64,000 bases of DNA from assembly GCF_040802235.1 (NCBI RefSeq), contig NC_133156.1, forward strand, positions 117,644,173 to 117,708,172. The letters run 5' to 3'. The stretch is from Manis javanica. Lineage: Eukaryota; Chordata; Mammalia; Pholidota; Manidae. The stretch's first letter is position 1, and each line of letters begins with the position of its first letter. Positions 45,527 to 58,305 of the stretch are shown here, one piece after another. The notes under the pieces are model-generated. The model had not been told where the DNA came from. It saw only the letters and a list, made by a program, of their open reading frames with translations, and ran no database searches. Both the position numbers and the translations under genes were made by a program.

Positions 45527-45964
45527 TGAATGAATGCATTTTTATATGCCATGATTCACTCTAATTACAGTTTTTAGTTTTTACTTTATTATTTTATAAT
45601 TAATTTATAAAAGTAATATTAAAAAATTTATGAAGTACAAATAGGCTTATATTGAAAAGCAGAAGTCTCCTGTCCCCATGCAGTCCCTTCCTGTGAAGAA
45701 AAACACTCAGCTTCCTTTTGGCTACATTTTCTAATATTTATCCCCATATCTCTAAATAATAATCTTACATTGAAGGTTGCTGATTTGTCAATTTTAAGTA
45801 CCATCCATTGACTTCTTGGTGTAGTATTTGAGCTCTTAACTCACTTTTAACTCCCACTGCCTCCCACTACCACACCTTATCATTCTCATTATAATTATTT
45901 TACCATTGTCGGTTAAATTTATTTGGTGTCTATGTTCCTATGATGAGGTAATTATTTTTTACTA

Positions 45965-46150
45965 CTAAGTGAAAATACTCATGTGGTAGATACTATTACT
46001 GTCTCCATTGTACAGATGAGGAAATTGAGCTGCATAGAGGTTAAGCAGTTTTCTCAATCCCACACAACTAGAAAGTGAAAGAGGCAACATTCAAATCCAG
46101 GATTCTGATTCCAGGATCTGTGCCTTAATCATTTTAATATCCTGCCTCAT
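45965..46150 (-). mobile_element. MIR, antisense
   Basis: ACTATTACTGTCTCCATTGTACAGATGAGGAAATTGAGC, GGTTAAGCAGTTTTCTCAA and TCAAATCCAGGATTCTGATTCC follow the antisense MIR closely. Confidence 0.9.
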
Positions 46151-46159
46151 GTTAAGATA

Positions 46160-47500
46160 TATCTTCTTTACTCATGAAAGGGTATTTGGGGGGTAAATTT
46201 TGAGTTCTTGCATGTCAGAAAATATACTTATTTTATGCTTATGATTGATTGTTATATTGGTTAGGTATAGAATTTTAAGTTGAAAATTATTTCAGATTAG
46301 AATTTTGGAAGCATTGTCTTTTAGCATCAGTATTACTTTAAGAAACAAAATGCCATTTGACTCCCTGTGTATGATCTGTTCATAAATAACCACTGTAAAC
46401 TCTTAAAAACTCCTGTTTATCTCTAGTGTTTTGAACTCTGATGGTCTCTGATGATGATTTCCTTTCATTCATTCATTTTGCTGGATAATTGGTGGCCCTT
46501 TCAATCTATAAAGTTATGATTTTAGCTCTCAGAAACTTTCCTGTACTGCTTCTTTGATAATTTACTCCCTGTTCTTTTTGTTTATTTGTTTCTTTAGGAA
46601 GTCCTATTAATCTGTGTTCTTAAAGATACTTTTTTATTTGTTTTTGGGCTCTTTCCTGATGGAGGCTTCATTAAAATATCTGGTGATCCTTGGATGCCCA
46701 TTCATATTTACAAGTGAGACTAGATAAGTTTATTGGAAGTCCAGTGATGGTGATGAGAATGACGTGTGTGCTGGAAGCAGCTTGGGGATGCCCTCTAGGA
46801 TTCACTCTAAGGCGATGAGCAGACAAACATGTCTGCTCCCTGAGGTAGACACCTCCTTGGATTGTTTTGTGGAAGCATGTTTTTCTGTTTTTCTCTCAGA
46901 AGCTCTTCAGATTACCCAGAAAAGAACATTCTAGTTTTTTTGACTCTTTAGACTTCTAGTAGTAGGTGAACTAAACCAGTAAGGGAGTTGGAATCTCCAC
47001 TGTTGAGTGGCACTGGCCCACCTTCAGTTTCCACCATAGACATGTCCCTCCTGGATCAATTTTTCCCAAGCAAAATCTTTGTTTTCCTTTCAGTTTGTGG
47101 GGAGGAATCCTTGCTCAGTTGTATGGGATGAAGGAAGAGACCCATGGGTCTAACTGCTCTGATTTAGAGACTGTTGACTAGCTATTCCCTCACTTTCAGC
47201 TTGTCGCATTGCATCTTCCGTGATGCTTGGTGCCTCTTGATGCATCTTCTCTTTGCCTTTTGTGGGTTCTGTGGAATGATGGACTTACTTTTCATCAGTA
47301 TCTTCCTTTCAAGGTTTTGGGTTGCAGCTTCCTCTGCTCTTCTAAGTCATTCATAATTCATCTGTTCACTTTTTATCTTCCAGATATTTGTCAATGTCTC
47401 TTTGCTTCCTTTTACATTCTCATTATTCCTGTAATTTCTCTCTCTCTCTCTTTTAATTTGGGAAAAGAATGGAGATCGTAACACACACTTACTATGCCAT
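46160..47500 (-). mobile_element. Ancient repeat, probably L1M-like, antisense
   Basis: TTATGCTTATGATTGATTGTTATATTGGTTAGGTATAGAATTTTAAG, TCATTCATTTTGCTGGATAATTGGTGGCCC and AAATATCTGGTGATCCTTGGATGCCCATTC are landmarks I recognise from a large ancient LINE-like repeat. I cannot fix the family. Ends with a TC-rich stretch (47438-47452). Confidence 0.45.
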
Positions 47501-48875
47501 GCTTCCTAAATTCATTTCACATGTATTTTTAAATGATACCTTGGCTAACAAAATAATTGGATAGAGCTCCTGTTCTAAATCACATCAAAGAGGACTTTGT
47601 TTTTTCTAAATTAGCTGCTATCATCTCATTATTACTTTTGGTCCCACCACTCTCATTTACCATCTCATCTAAGACAAGCAAGATATTTAAGAAGGTAGAG
47701 ACTGTGGATAAAGTTCTATTGGTGCCTAAGGCATTTCATTAGGGAAAGAATATGGTAGATGAATTTATGACTCACACTGTTAAGAAAGTAATGAAAACAG
47801 CATATGTTATGATACAGAAAGAACATTTTCCTACCAAAATGGTATATAAGTATAACACAGATGAAAGTAGACTCTAATTTTTTTCTCACTCATTGTTTCA
47901 TGGATGGTAAGTTTTTAAAAACATAATTAGTTCTGTTTTATAAAAATGTAACTATGATATATTTAATAGTACCTATGATTTTTCTTCCCACACTGCTAGA
48001 TTCAGCTATTAACTTTATAGGAATTTTTAGATCTGTTTTTTTTGTCCAGTGCTCAATTTTCTCACACATTTTAAAATACTTTTCAATGAAATTTTTAAAA
48101 ACTATCTACTGACTCTTAAAAATCTGTTTCTGTTAAACGTTTCTATAGTTTTTTTAGGTCAAATTCTTATTAGAATTTTAATTCTATTTGGAGACTACCA
48201 CACTTTAGGAGATTAGAAAAATAAGGGATAGTGGAAGAGGGCAATAGTTTTAAAAAGTATTGGTTAATAAGATGTAGGGAGAAAGATGAAAGAAATGGGT
48301 TTCCTTTTGTGTTGTTCAAAGATAAGGGGAGAAAAGAAAGAAAATACTTAATTGGGTAGTTTTTTCATTTTTCAAGATTTTTATTTTGTGGGTTAGGAAA
48401 ATTTGCGATTTGAGACTCTTGCCCAATTTCATAACAGAAGTATATTTTCAAATTGAATTGAGGAGAAAGTGCTTTCAAGGTTGTTAAGAATCATCAGTAA
48501 GCGAGCTGAGACAGGAGCTTTTACTCCAGGCTATTTCAAAAGTTGAGAGCAGAGTTAAGAATAGCTCTTCATAATGGACAGTCTAATTTTCAAACCACAA
48601 ATACATGCTCCCTTGTCCCTGTGCCTGCTTAGAACATCATTTTAAAATATGCAGTGGTTGGATATCTCTGAAGAGACTGAGTCACTTTATTACTTACCTG
48701 AATTTTTCTGGTTGGTTATTGGATTAAAAGCAAAGCTGAGACAAGGACCAAGTTTTCTGATTCAAGAGAGTAAATTGAGAATAGAGCACATGCTGAATCC
48801 TCTCCCATCTGTTCATAATTTTTATAAGTATTTACCCAGTATTTTTCAAGAAAACACATAAATATTTCAAATGCT
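47501..48875. other. Intronic, nothing recognised
   Basis: AT-rich; short open frames only. Confidence 0.5.
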
Positions 48876-48879
48876 AGGA

Positions 48880-49610
48880 GAGAGAGGTCTCAGGAAACCC
48901 CAAGTAGATATGCTTAAAAAAAATTGAGAATCCATGGAGATAAGTAGAAACTGAAGTTTAAGAACATAAAATGGTGTTCTTAAACTGGAGTTTTCTAACA
49001 GGGCCTGAGTGCTGGGCACCACACCTTCAATGCTGGGGCATCACTATCTCCCTGAGTACCTGAGAAGGTCAATGTAATGAAAAACAGGCAGTAATTTAGC
49101 AAGCTTAGGAATCTACATCCCCCCAAATAGGGATCATTGTGCAATCTCAAATAAAATTTTTAAACCTACTTTTAATATATTTTAAAAGAAAAAATGGAAT
49201 GGGAACACCAGAAAAAAAAAAAGAAAAAGTACAGGAGATAATAAAACAAGAACAAGTGATAATGAAACAAGAAGCAGATATATTGAAAATTACCATTAGA
49301 ATTCTTAGAACTTAGTAAAATAGTTATTGAAATAAAAAGAAAATATAATTACATACATTGAATAGAAGACTGGCAATAGCTGAGGAGAGAATAATGAACT
49401 GGAAGAACATAGCACAAAGATAAAAATAGAAAATAAAAAAGATGATCTAGGAGACATGGAAGATTTAGAAAGGCCAATATACATACGCTGCAAATATAAA
49501 AAGGAGAAAATACAGAAAATAGTAGAGGAATAATGTTTAAAGAGATAATGGTTGAGAATTCCCCAGAATATAAAACATAAGTGTTCAGATTAGAAATATT
49601 GTCTGAGGAC
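48880..49610 (+). mobile_element. Ancient LINE-like repeat, sense
   Basis: A-rich, reading like decayed coding sequence: GAAAAAGTACAGGAGATAATAAAACAAG, GATGATCTAGGAGACATGG and TGAGAATTCCCCAGAATATAAAACATAAG. The last resembles the same ancient family as 46160-47500, in opposite orientation. Family uncertain. Confidence 0.4.
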
Positions 49611-50639
49611 CGAGCAAGTTAAACAATGATCAGGATAAGCTAAAGAGCAACTTTGAACATGGAGACTGGAAATAAACATAATTTTTACCCATATTTCATA
49701 TCACTATCTCATCTCTCTCTCTCTCTTTTTAGCATATGCATTACACTATTCACAACATGCAAAGCAGTAATACATACAAGTAGATATCTACTGATAGTGG
49801 TGCACAGTCAGAAAAATTTGGAATTCTTTTTTATTTCCTAGAAATTCTTAAATAAGGATTGAGCTCAACCAAAACTGTGGAAACTCAATAAATGTGCTGA
49901 AACTATAGACCACAGAGCTCTTCAGATTAAAGCCAATTAATAAATTATCGCTGTCAGTGCAGAACGAGGAATTCGGTCACATTAAAACAATGGAGTAATG
50001 AAAAATGTTTCAGTCAGTACTGGGCATGCTGTCGATCTTATCTGTGAGCAGCAATTGGAAAACACAATTATGGTAGCAAGAGGGTCAGCAAGTACCTGAC
50101 TGAAAGTGTCTAGAGTAAAGCCTGTAGCATAATTGCTAATAAAACTTTTACATTCAAAAGTGTTGTTGTTGACTTCTGCTGAAATTCCCAAGGATTTAGG
50201 GGGCCTAATTCTCTTTTGAGAAGACAAGTATTCAAAGAGGAAGGGCAACCCTGAAGTGAATGCTGTGATTGGTAGAAAAGGAGGAAGCTCAAGGAAACCC
50301 AAGCCTAGCAGTAGTTAATGCCGATGCACAAATGGAGAAGCTTAGAGGGAATAGCGCAGCAGCCTTGTAGGGACACACACTACAGTCAGGAATGCAAGCT
50401 TTGTGTTACGGTAATTTAACTCTGGGGAAAACAGAGCCTTTGCGTCCAGATAGCAAGGTCTGGGAAAATCCCTAAGAGGTTGCAAACATGGATTAGAGAT
50501 GGAAAACAAACAGACAAAGACCAGAAATGTGAATCTCCTATCAGAAGAAGCAAGTACAATATGGCAAATTCTTTTTGAGGTGGGATTTGTGTTTAGGTGA
50601 GATTATGCAAAACAACTGGTTATAGAACACACAGTATAT

Positions 50640-51230
50640 AAACTTCCCTCAAAGATGAGGTTGTTCAGAATTCTACACATGCTGTTTCCAGTTCCTTACT
50701 TTCCGTTTTCCTATTCATACCAATCTGGCTGCTGCCCTTACCTTCTACTTAAAATGCTCATTCTAATTCACCAGCAACTTGGCCTGGCAAAATCAGAGGC
50801 TTTTAAATCATCATCTCAGGTTCATTTCACAAAGCTGAGCATGTCCTCTTCTTTAAGAAATCAGTATTCTACAGGCTTCTGCTCAGGGACTGTTCTCTTA
50901 CCCCTTAAGCTACTCTTCCTCAGAAATCCTCTATGGTTGAATTTCTAAATATTAGGTTTAGGCTTTGTCCTGGATCCATTTTTCTTCTCACTCCATATTC
51001 TCTATATATTCACTCTAAGATGAGATCATTGAACACCATCTATATCCAAAAACTCCCAAATTCATATTTCTATCATGATCTCTCCTCTGAGTTCCAGGAC
51101 TACCCAACTGACAACATGCAATCTCCACTGGATTGTCTCACAGGTACTGCAAATATGCTCAAAACTCCACTTCTGCTCATACACCCCATCTCCCTTGCTG
51201 TGTCAGAATCTGACCTTTGGTTAACCTGCT
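50640..51230 (+). mobile_element. L2 ORF2 fragment, sense
   Basis: TTGTCCTGGATCCATTTTTCTTCTCACTCCATATTC, AAACTCCCAAATTCATATTTC, TCTCCTCTGAGTTCCAGGACTACCCAACTGACAACATGCAATCTCCACTGG and GCTCAAAACTCCACTTCTGCTC follow the L2 ORF2 region after the YADD box. Frames are open only in short pieces (50655-50948, 50933-51232). Confidence 0.7.
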
Positions 51231-53005
51231 AGCTCTGTTGCTTTGGAAACCTGATATCAGAGTGAAATGTCACCCATATTTTTAGGCAGAATTGCTTATG
51301 GCAAAATGACCCTAGATTTCAACACTCTGTCCCTACTAGTAGCAACTCTGTATACCTGATGTGGACATCATAGCTTTGGACTTTCCTGAATATGGTGACT
51401 CTTGTAACTGGACATGTCTCTTGTAGGGATGTTACAGCTACTGTCTGGGTCACGTTTCCTGCTGAAGAACAAGCCTGAGTGCACCTGTGACCCCCAGACT
51501 CTCTCAGGACATGGTGCAGCTTTAATACAGTTAGTCTCTCAGGGCTGTGGATGGAACAAAGTTAATAGATTGTGAGATACCCACTTCTTCAACGGATTTG
51601 ATACCTAAGTTAAAATTGCATCTGTTAGTAGAAAACAAATATGAAAGTAAATTGTCACAGTTGAATTTCTAAAGACTTGTCCAGTTCCCACTTGTGTTCC
51701 GACCCTGACAATGAGTTGGTTTGCTGCTATGCTTTGGGAGCAAGATAAGCTGCTTCATTCTCCCACATCCAAGCAACCACTGTGACTGGTGTTACCATCC
51801 CTTTCTCTCTTTTCCCTTAATCATTTGAAAGGTGATCAGACTCCTCTGAAATACTGTAGAAATAAGGCTAAAAGTAGAAACACCAGTGTAGGTTAACAAG
51901 TGAGGCTGTGATGAGATATGCTCATGTAACCCAGTGTCTTAGAAAGAAATCCCCATGGGCTTGTGACACACTGTGTGGTGGAGAGAAAATTAAATTCTCA
52001 AGTGTATGTGAAACAGATTGCAGTGACTTAGTGGAGAGTTATTACTTCCAAAAAATCACGTTTTTCTTCTTCCTCTTTTACAGATTTTTGAGGTAGGAGG
52101 GATGATTTCCTGATCCTTTGTAGAATACAAAAAAAAAAAAGGAGGGGAATTATTTTTGTCATGAATTACACTGCTCCTGCAGACTCCTCTAACTTAGAAT
52201 CCTGTGTAACACACTGATGGACCCCTTTTGGTTTTGTCTGTTGAGTCAACTTATGGATTACATAGAAAAGTCTGTTCCAATATTTAGCAGGAATATTTTG
52301 CTTTAGTTTATTTACCAGTAAACCATGTAATTCCAAAATGTATTATGTAATCTGCTGATCCGTTTCAGTCTCTAGACACAGTCCAGAGAACTTTTTGTTC
52401 TTTCAGAAAAGATCACACGAATTTTTAAAGGTTTGACACTACTGAGAATATTCTGAATGCATTTGCTGATAAAACATAAAAAATTAACCTTATACCAAAT
52501 TTTGGAAGGCAGAACATGTTATAATCCCTTTGATCAAAGACAAAGTATTCAGGCAATAACAACAATAGCAACAAGACAGAAACCTAACAATTTCTAACAA
52601 TCAAAGAATAGCTCCAGTAACTTTACATATTCATAAACAATAATTTTAAATTACTAGAGAACACAAACTATAAACCACTTGTTAATGATAATACATGAAA
52701 TCTAATTATCAAAGATTTAAACTGATGTATCATTGTATAAATATATAACAAACCCATCATAAAAAGAGGAATAGGAATCTTTCAATTCCTCCAGGGTAAT
52801 GAGAACTCACTAAGTAAAATTATTGGTGTGGAAACACATTAAATTTCTTGGTCACCCAGTGCCCAGTGGTGTTAAAACAGAAGCACACATGAACTGCTTG
52901 GTGTTTTTCAATGTAACACGCACTCTTCTAACTGCTGAGTAGCTGCAATAAACTCTGGAATTTCTATGCAGAAAAAAAAATAAAGTAAATCTGATGCTGT
53001 GCATG
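51231..53005. other. Intronic, nothing recognised
   Basis: No gene or repeat family supported. A run of 11-12 A occurs near 52130. Confidence 0.5.
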
Positions 53006-53006
53006 T

Positions 53007-53362
53007 CTTAGTCCACTAGGGCTACTATAACAAAATAGTATAGACAGGGCAGTTTATGAACAGCAGAAACTTTTCTCTCATAGTTCTGGGGGATGAGAAG
53101 TCGAAGATCAGGGTGTTGGCAAATTCAGTGTCTGTTGAGAACCAGCTTCCCAGTTCACAGATGGCTGTGCAACGTACTCAGATGGCAGAAGGGGAGGGGA
53201 GCTCTCTGGGGTCTCTTTTATAAGGGCACTATTCCTATGCATGAGAGCTCTGCTGTCATAACCTAATCACCTCCCCAAAGCCCAACATCTAAATACCATC
53301 ACGTTGAAGATTAGATCTCAACATAAGATTTTCGGGGGGACACAAATATTCAGTTGTATTAC
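53007..53362. mobile_element. Ancient LTR-like repeat (MaLR-type), strand unresolved
   Basis: Starts TGTCTTAGTCCACTAGGGCTACTATAACAAAATAGTATAGAC and ends with ATTTTCGGGGGGACACAAATATTCAGTTGTATTAC. Between come GGCAGAAGGGGAGGGGAGCTCTCTGGGGTCTCTTTTATAAGGGCACTATTCC and CCTAATCACCTCCCCAAAG. All are landmarks of one very common mammalian repeat. The whole consensus length seems present; the name is not asserted. Confidence 0.65.
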
Positions 53363-55135
53363 CCAAGCTCCTCTATTTACCCACATTCTGAATGGCTTAA
53401 GCACAGTTAAGCAGGAGCCAAGGTGGGTGGATTAAAGTTCAGCCAACATTGCTAAGAACTAATGGCATGGTCACCTCTGTGGTAGGCACTGGAGTGCTAA
53501 AAATGAAAATTCCCTGACTCTGAAAGGTTTACAATACAAATAGGAAGATAAAGCACCCATAAAATCACCTTGTACAGGATCCTGGGGACCATTAGGTATC
53601 TACATATCTTTGTTGGAAAATATAGGTTAATTAAGTCTTCTAAATTGCAGATCCTTTCTCTCCACACTGCATAGTTAAGCCCTTTGTTACTTATGACCTT
53701 GACCTTGGATTGTTTCTTGAAGCTGTATCTTGGCCTCCAGCATTATTAGCTCCTTGCAATATTTGTGTTTATGTATCTAATCGTTCCTCCTTTCCTTCGC
53801 CTCCATGACACCCTAGCCCAATGATAGGCACAGAAAAGATGCTCAGTCAGTACCTGTCAGTTGCTTGATCATGTGCTTGATGGAGGTAAGCCTTAAATCA
53901 GCTGCACAAGTTGGTGGACAAGAGGTCAGAATCTGAGCTATACTGAGAGTGCTGACTGCAGATGCTGGTAGAGAAGGAACATAATGATAGACTGAGAAAT
54001 CGGAGTGAGGCGCCTCTGACAGAATGGAGTGGAATGTGTTAGGAAGCAGTGAGAGAGAAGGCCATCTAACCAGCTGGCAGTCTTGAAGCCAGGGCTATGA
54101 AATTTTGTTATTAACCTTAAGACTGTGGCATTTTATGAATATTAACTTGACACTGGTATGCTAAAGGGACTAGAGTTGCATGATACAAGTTAGACATGTC
54201 CCAGTCATTCATATGAATTTACTATTCTCTCAAAATTAATAAGATTAGCTAGATTCACAGTATTTATTCATTGTGACATTATTTTTTGGTTCCAGGTTGT
54301 GTTGACTGATTTGTCACCTCCGTTTCTAGTAATGAATTCTAATTGAAGGGTTTTTAAACAAGCTACTCTGCCACATTTATGTGGGCGATTTTTTAAAAAT
54401 AACATTTCTGAAATCCTAGAGACTGTTTTATTCCTTTTGTCTATTCTGAATGCCATTTACATTTGGAAGAATCAAGATGTGAAATCCTAACCTGTTCAAA
54501 CATGAGAGTGGCTGTCAATATGTTTTTTTCATTTGTCTTCTTAAACCATATTTTCCTCTCCAGCCTTGAGCCTAAGTGAAGAGACTTAGAAGGAGAAGAA
54601 AATGTTTAATCAGTAGCTTTACTTTTCTTTTTAGTCATTTGAGAGAGTACTTGGCACTTAAGGGAAATATTTTTCTTTGAAAAAGCATAATAAAGAATGA
54701 AAAAATCCAAGCAATATTCTATGGAAATGTATAAACAAAAGATGCTTTTCATAAGAAAACAAGTTGTATGAACAGATACTCTGAAAAATAAAAATATATC
54801 TTTTTTTATTGGAAAATGTACAACTAAATGTAGCATATGGTGCATATGTTTGTATAACACCACCCAATGTTTCTGTGTAAATTATCTTACAGGGTCTGAG
54901 AGGGAACTTGCCCTGTTAAATGTGTATGTAGCTCCTGACATAAATGCAATTTGTGTAGATGTCTTTGAAAGTTTTCCTTCTGAACCCTTGTCTTTCATAT
55001 CAGCCCAATCCTTGCTTTAGCTTTCTTTGGCCTCACAGTGCAAAGAAAAGGATTTCCAGAGGGAATTCAGCATTAAGCACTGTTTGAATAAGTGTCTTTG
55101 CCCACACTGACTTGCAGTAGACTGTACAGAGATGC

Positions 55136-55138
<3 letters not shown>
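53363..55138. other. Intronic, nothing recognised
   Basis: No gene or repeat family supported. Confidence 0.5.

Positions 55139-55180
<42 letters not shown>
55139..55180. repeat. (TG)n microsatellite
   Basis: About 20 uninterrupted TG units. Confidence 0.95.
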
Positions 55181-55182
<2 letters not shown>

Positions 55183-57880
55183 GGGGTACATGGCAGCTCA
55201 AGTATATCACTGCTTTGTGTGTCTGTTCTTCAGATGTTTCATTCGGGGGTCATATTTTGACACTATTACTGTTGATAGTTTCTTCTCTGTAATCTGGCTG
55301 TCTTGACCTAAGTTTCATCTTCTCTGGGAGATCATTGCCTACTCAGGGAGTTGGTGCTGCCCTGGAGGAAAGCCTTATAGCTTCTATTCACAAAGTTTAG
55401 ACCATTTCAAGCATGCCTTCTAAAGTTGGTGAAGATCTAACTAGCTTCACTTAATGTGTATAGATTTTTTTTTAAGAATCTAATTATTTTACCTTTTACT
55501 CTTCTTCAGTAGGTTCTGCACTTTTGGAAGCCTGATGGGATAGTACTAAAGAGGAGGTACCAAAGGAAGGTGGGCTGGTCTAGACCCCAGGTGATTTAAC
55601 AGGTGATAATATCAGCAAAATTCAAAAGACATCAAGGGAAGGGCAAACCTGGGAGACAAATCAGGGCAGCTCACTCCATGTTTTTCCCCATCAGATTTCT
55701 CCTTCAGGCACCAGTACTTTGTGTATTGGTTTTATTTTAGTAAGGACCGTGATCCCCATGAGAGGAAAGAAAGGCTAGGGAAACAGTGTGGCAATCACAA
55801 CATCCTATATTTCAACATAGCCACAAAATGGTCCTCATCTGAGAGTTATGTAAATACTATACTCCAAGTGTCAGACAAGCTTTGGGAAGTCTCCAGACCA
55901 ACAATAAAATGATATTTTATCTTACTGTTCAGTCAGTTGATTATATTGTTTAAAGAAAATTGCTGTCAGAAAGATCTAGAATAAAGTGACAAATGTGAAA
56001 AAAAGGAAGAATCCCATGGAGAGCCAGTTTTTAGGGCACAGTCTCCCTCCAGTGTCTTTCATTAGATGAGTTCATCTGGTCCTTTGCTGGTAACAAGGAA
56101 TAGGAGTAGATACCCCATGGAAAATAAAAAAAGCTCAGCTCTACCTGACAAAATAATTACTCTATTATTCTTCTGAGGTGTTTCCCAAACATTCCTGGCA
56201 AAGCAGTGCTTTTTCCTGTCTGTGTAAGTTTTTGGGGCATGCAGCCTTTATTACCACTGTGGTCTATGCCAATCTTTTCTGCTAGAGTGTGACCTTGTTG
56301 ACATCAGGAATGGTCTTATGCTCATTTTTGTAGTAATAGGACCATAAAGGTCTATCAAATTGAATTGTAAATATAAACAATTTTCCTCCTCAAGCTGAGA
56401 ACCTTTATGACGTTTCCAAAGATCATCATGAGCAAATATTCTTTACACTTTTTCTAGTAAGAAATTCCCTGGCTTACAAAATATACCACCTGGGTATCTC
56501 AGGAGCAAAAACAAGAAGACAAATCTGGATGTGTGCTTGCGCTTTGCACTGAGATGTCTTAGGATACCTTGAAGTGCTAGGAGCCCTTGATTCTCTTGAA
56601 GAGACTACTGTAGAGTAAAACTCTTTGTTCAACATGTACCAAGAGAACACTGTTTCCCCGATTCCATTTGTTTCATCAGAAGTGTACACCAGAAAAACCT
56701 TCTCCCGACCTAGAGACCTCCTCCAAATGAGAGATGAGGGCACAGAGTTACACTCCAGGGTTTTACTAATTTGGCATAGAGACAGCCAGAGGTTCAACTC
56801 CAGCTTTGCTAATCAGCCTCCTATTCATCTCCATTTTTCTGCTTCCATTCTTCCCAACATAGATGGGTCTACATTGCAATCCATCTCCCTCTTTTTCCCC
56901 TTCCTACTGCTCCTCTTCTCTCTACTCATCTGGGGAATCCTTTGAATGGAGAAGAAAGAATGAGTTAATGCCACTCTTCTCTATGTTCCTCATAGAGGAG
57001 GATCTGTTTGTTGGCATCAGAGGTAGCCGAAGGATTCAGGAGACCTGCCTTTAGAAAATGTGTCACTGGTAAGGAACGTCTATAGAAAATCTTAACAAGT
57101 AAAGCATTTTGGGGAAGATGAGCATTAAATGGGCAAATGGTAAATCAGCCTCTCTCTCTGCTGCTGGAGAGACGTGAAGTCAGGTGTGGCTTTGCCAGAA
57201 ACTTTCAGCCTGCTTCTATCAGTGTTGTCCGTCTTGTAAAGTTTGTGTAAACTGCCAGGCAGCTCTCCTGACAGCCACCTTTCCCAGTCAGTGCCTAGGG
57301 AACTTCATCTTTAAACTGTTGATGAATAAAAGGTTAAATTTTAATTCTCTGTCAATCAAAACTTGCTAATTAAAATTCCATGTTCTTTTGTCTCAGAGGC
57401 CTTTGAAAAATGGTGTATAGATGCTTGTCTAGAGATAACATAACTATTACCTGGCTTGCAGCCTTTGTGCCTAAGATGCTAGAAATGTTGATTTCTTATC
57501 AATTCCAACTTGCAAGAAAATCAGCAGGTTTTTTGTTCTCCTTGCATTAGTCTTTTACACACATCTTCCTAGGCTGTCCTTCTTCCCTACCTTCGCCAAG
57601 CTCCTCAGCATCTTGATACCATAGAAATCGAGCTAAAATCAAGGGCAGCTTTGAAGATGGAAGAAGAGATGAAATTCTGTAGGACAGTCACTTTTCTTTC
57701 AGTTTGTTTTCAGGGTGCCATTTCCAGTTGCAGATGCATGGACTACATAGTTGCTCTCTTGCATATTCTTCCAAAGAATACCACTAGCATCTCCTTTAGA
57801 ATTAAAATTATGAAAATATTTGGTTATTTGGTGTCAATACCATTTCCTTGGTAAGGGTTTGATTTAGGCTTTAAGATACA
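55181..57880. other. Intronic, nothing recognised
   Basis: Overlapping open frames of 106-107 codons on both strands near 56474-56945 lack any motif and are read as chance. Confidence 0.5.
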
Positions 57881-57882
57881 TG

Positions 57883-58305
57883 GTGTAGCAGACACTACTG
57901 GTGTCCTGCCTATATCCCCTTGGTGCTCCGCATTCCAGTGCCCACCAATGGCTTAAGAGCACAAGGCTTCTTAATGGAGGGTTGATTGGGGGTGGGACAG
58001 AAGCAGAGCCTTAACCAATGACAAAAAGAAGTTGGTAGATAAATATCCGAGCCTCCTCACCCCTCAGTGAGAAAGCTCTGAGGCATGTTCTGTATTACAG
58101 TCTAGATGTTCCCAGTGGGATAGGGCCCCCGTGCCTATAGGGGCATCTTGATCATCAGTGAACTTTGCACTGACTTCTTTTCTTCTCTGTCTCATTTCTT
58201 TACTCTCCTGTTGGTGCTTCTGGGACCATCTCCTAAATAAACTACTTATATTAAAATCTTAGACTCGGTATCTGCTTTTGGGCAACCCAAACTAAGCTAC
58301 AGAGA
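57883..58305 (+). mobile_element. Solo LTR-like element, family unassigned
   Basis: Begins TGTAGCAGACACTACTGGTGTCCTGCC. It carries GATAAATATCCGAGCC as a possible TATA region, AGAAAGCTCTGAGGCATGTTCTGTATTACAGTCTAG as an R-like part, and CTCCTAAATAAACTACTTA as polyadenylation signal. It ends TTTTGGGCAACCCAAACTAAGCTACAGAG. The architecture is that of an LTR; no internal genes adjoin. Confidence 0.6.

Noticed and set aside
49982-50302. 106-codon minus-strand frame
   Set aside because: No recognisable family; isolated and flanked by non-coding AT-rich sequence.
56474-56945. Opposed 106-107-codon frames
   Set aside because: Overlapping frames on both strands with no motif; fits chance.
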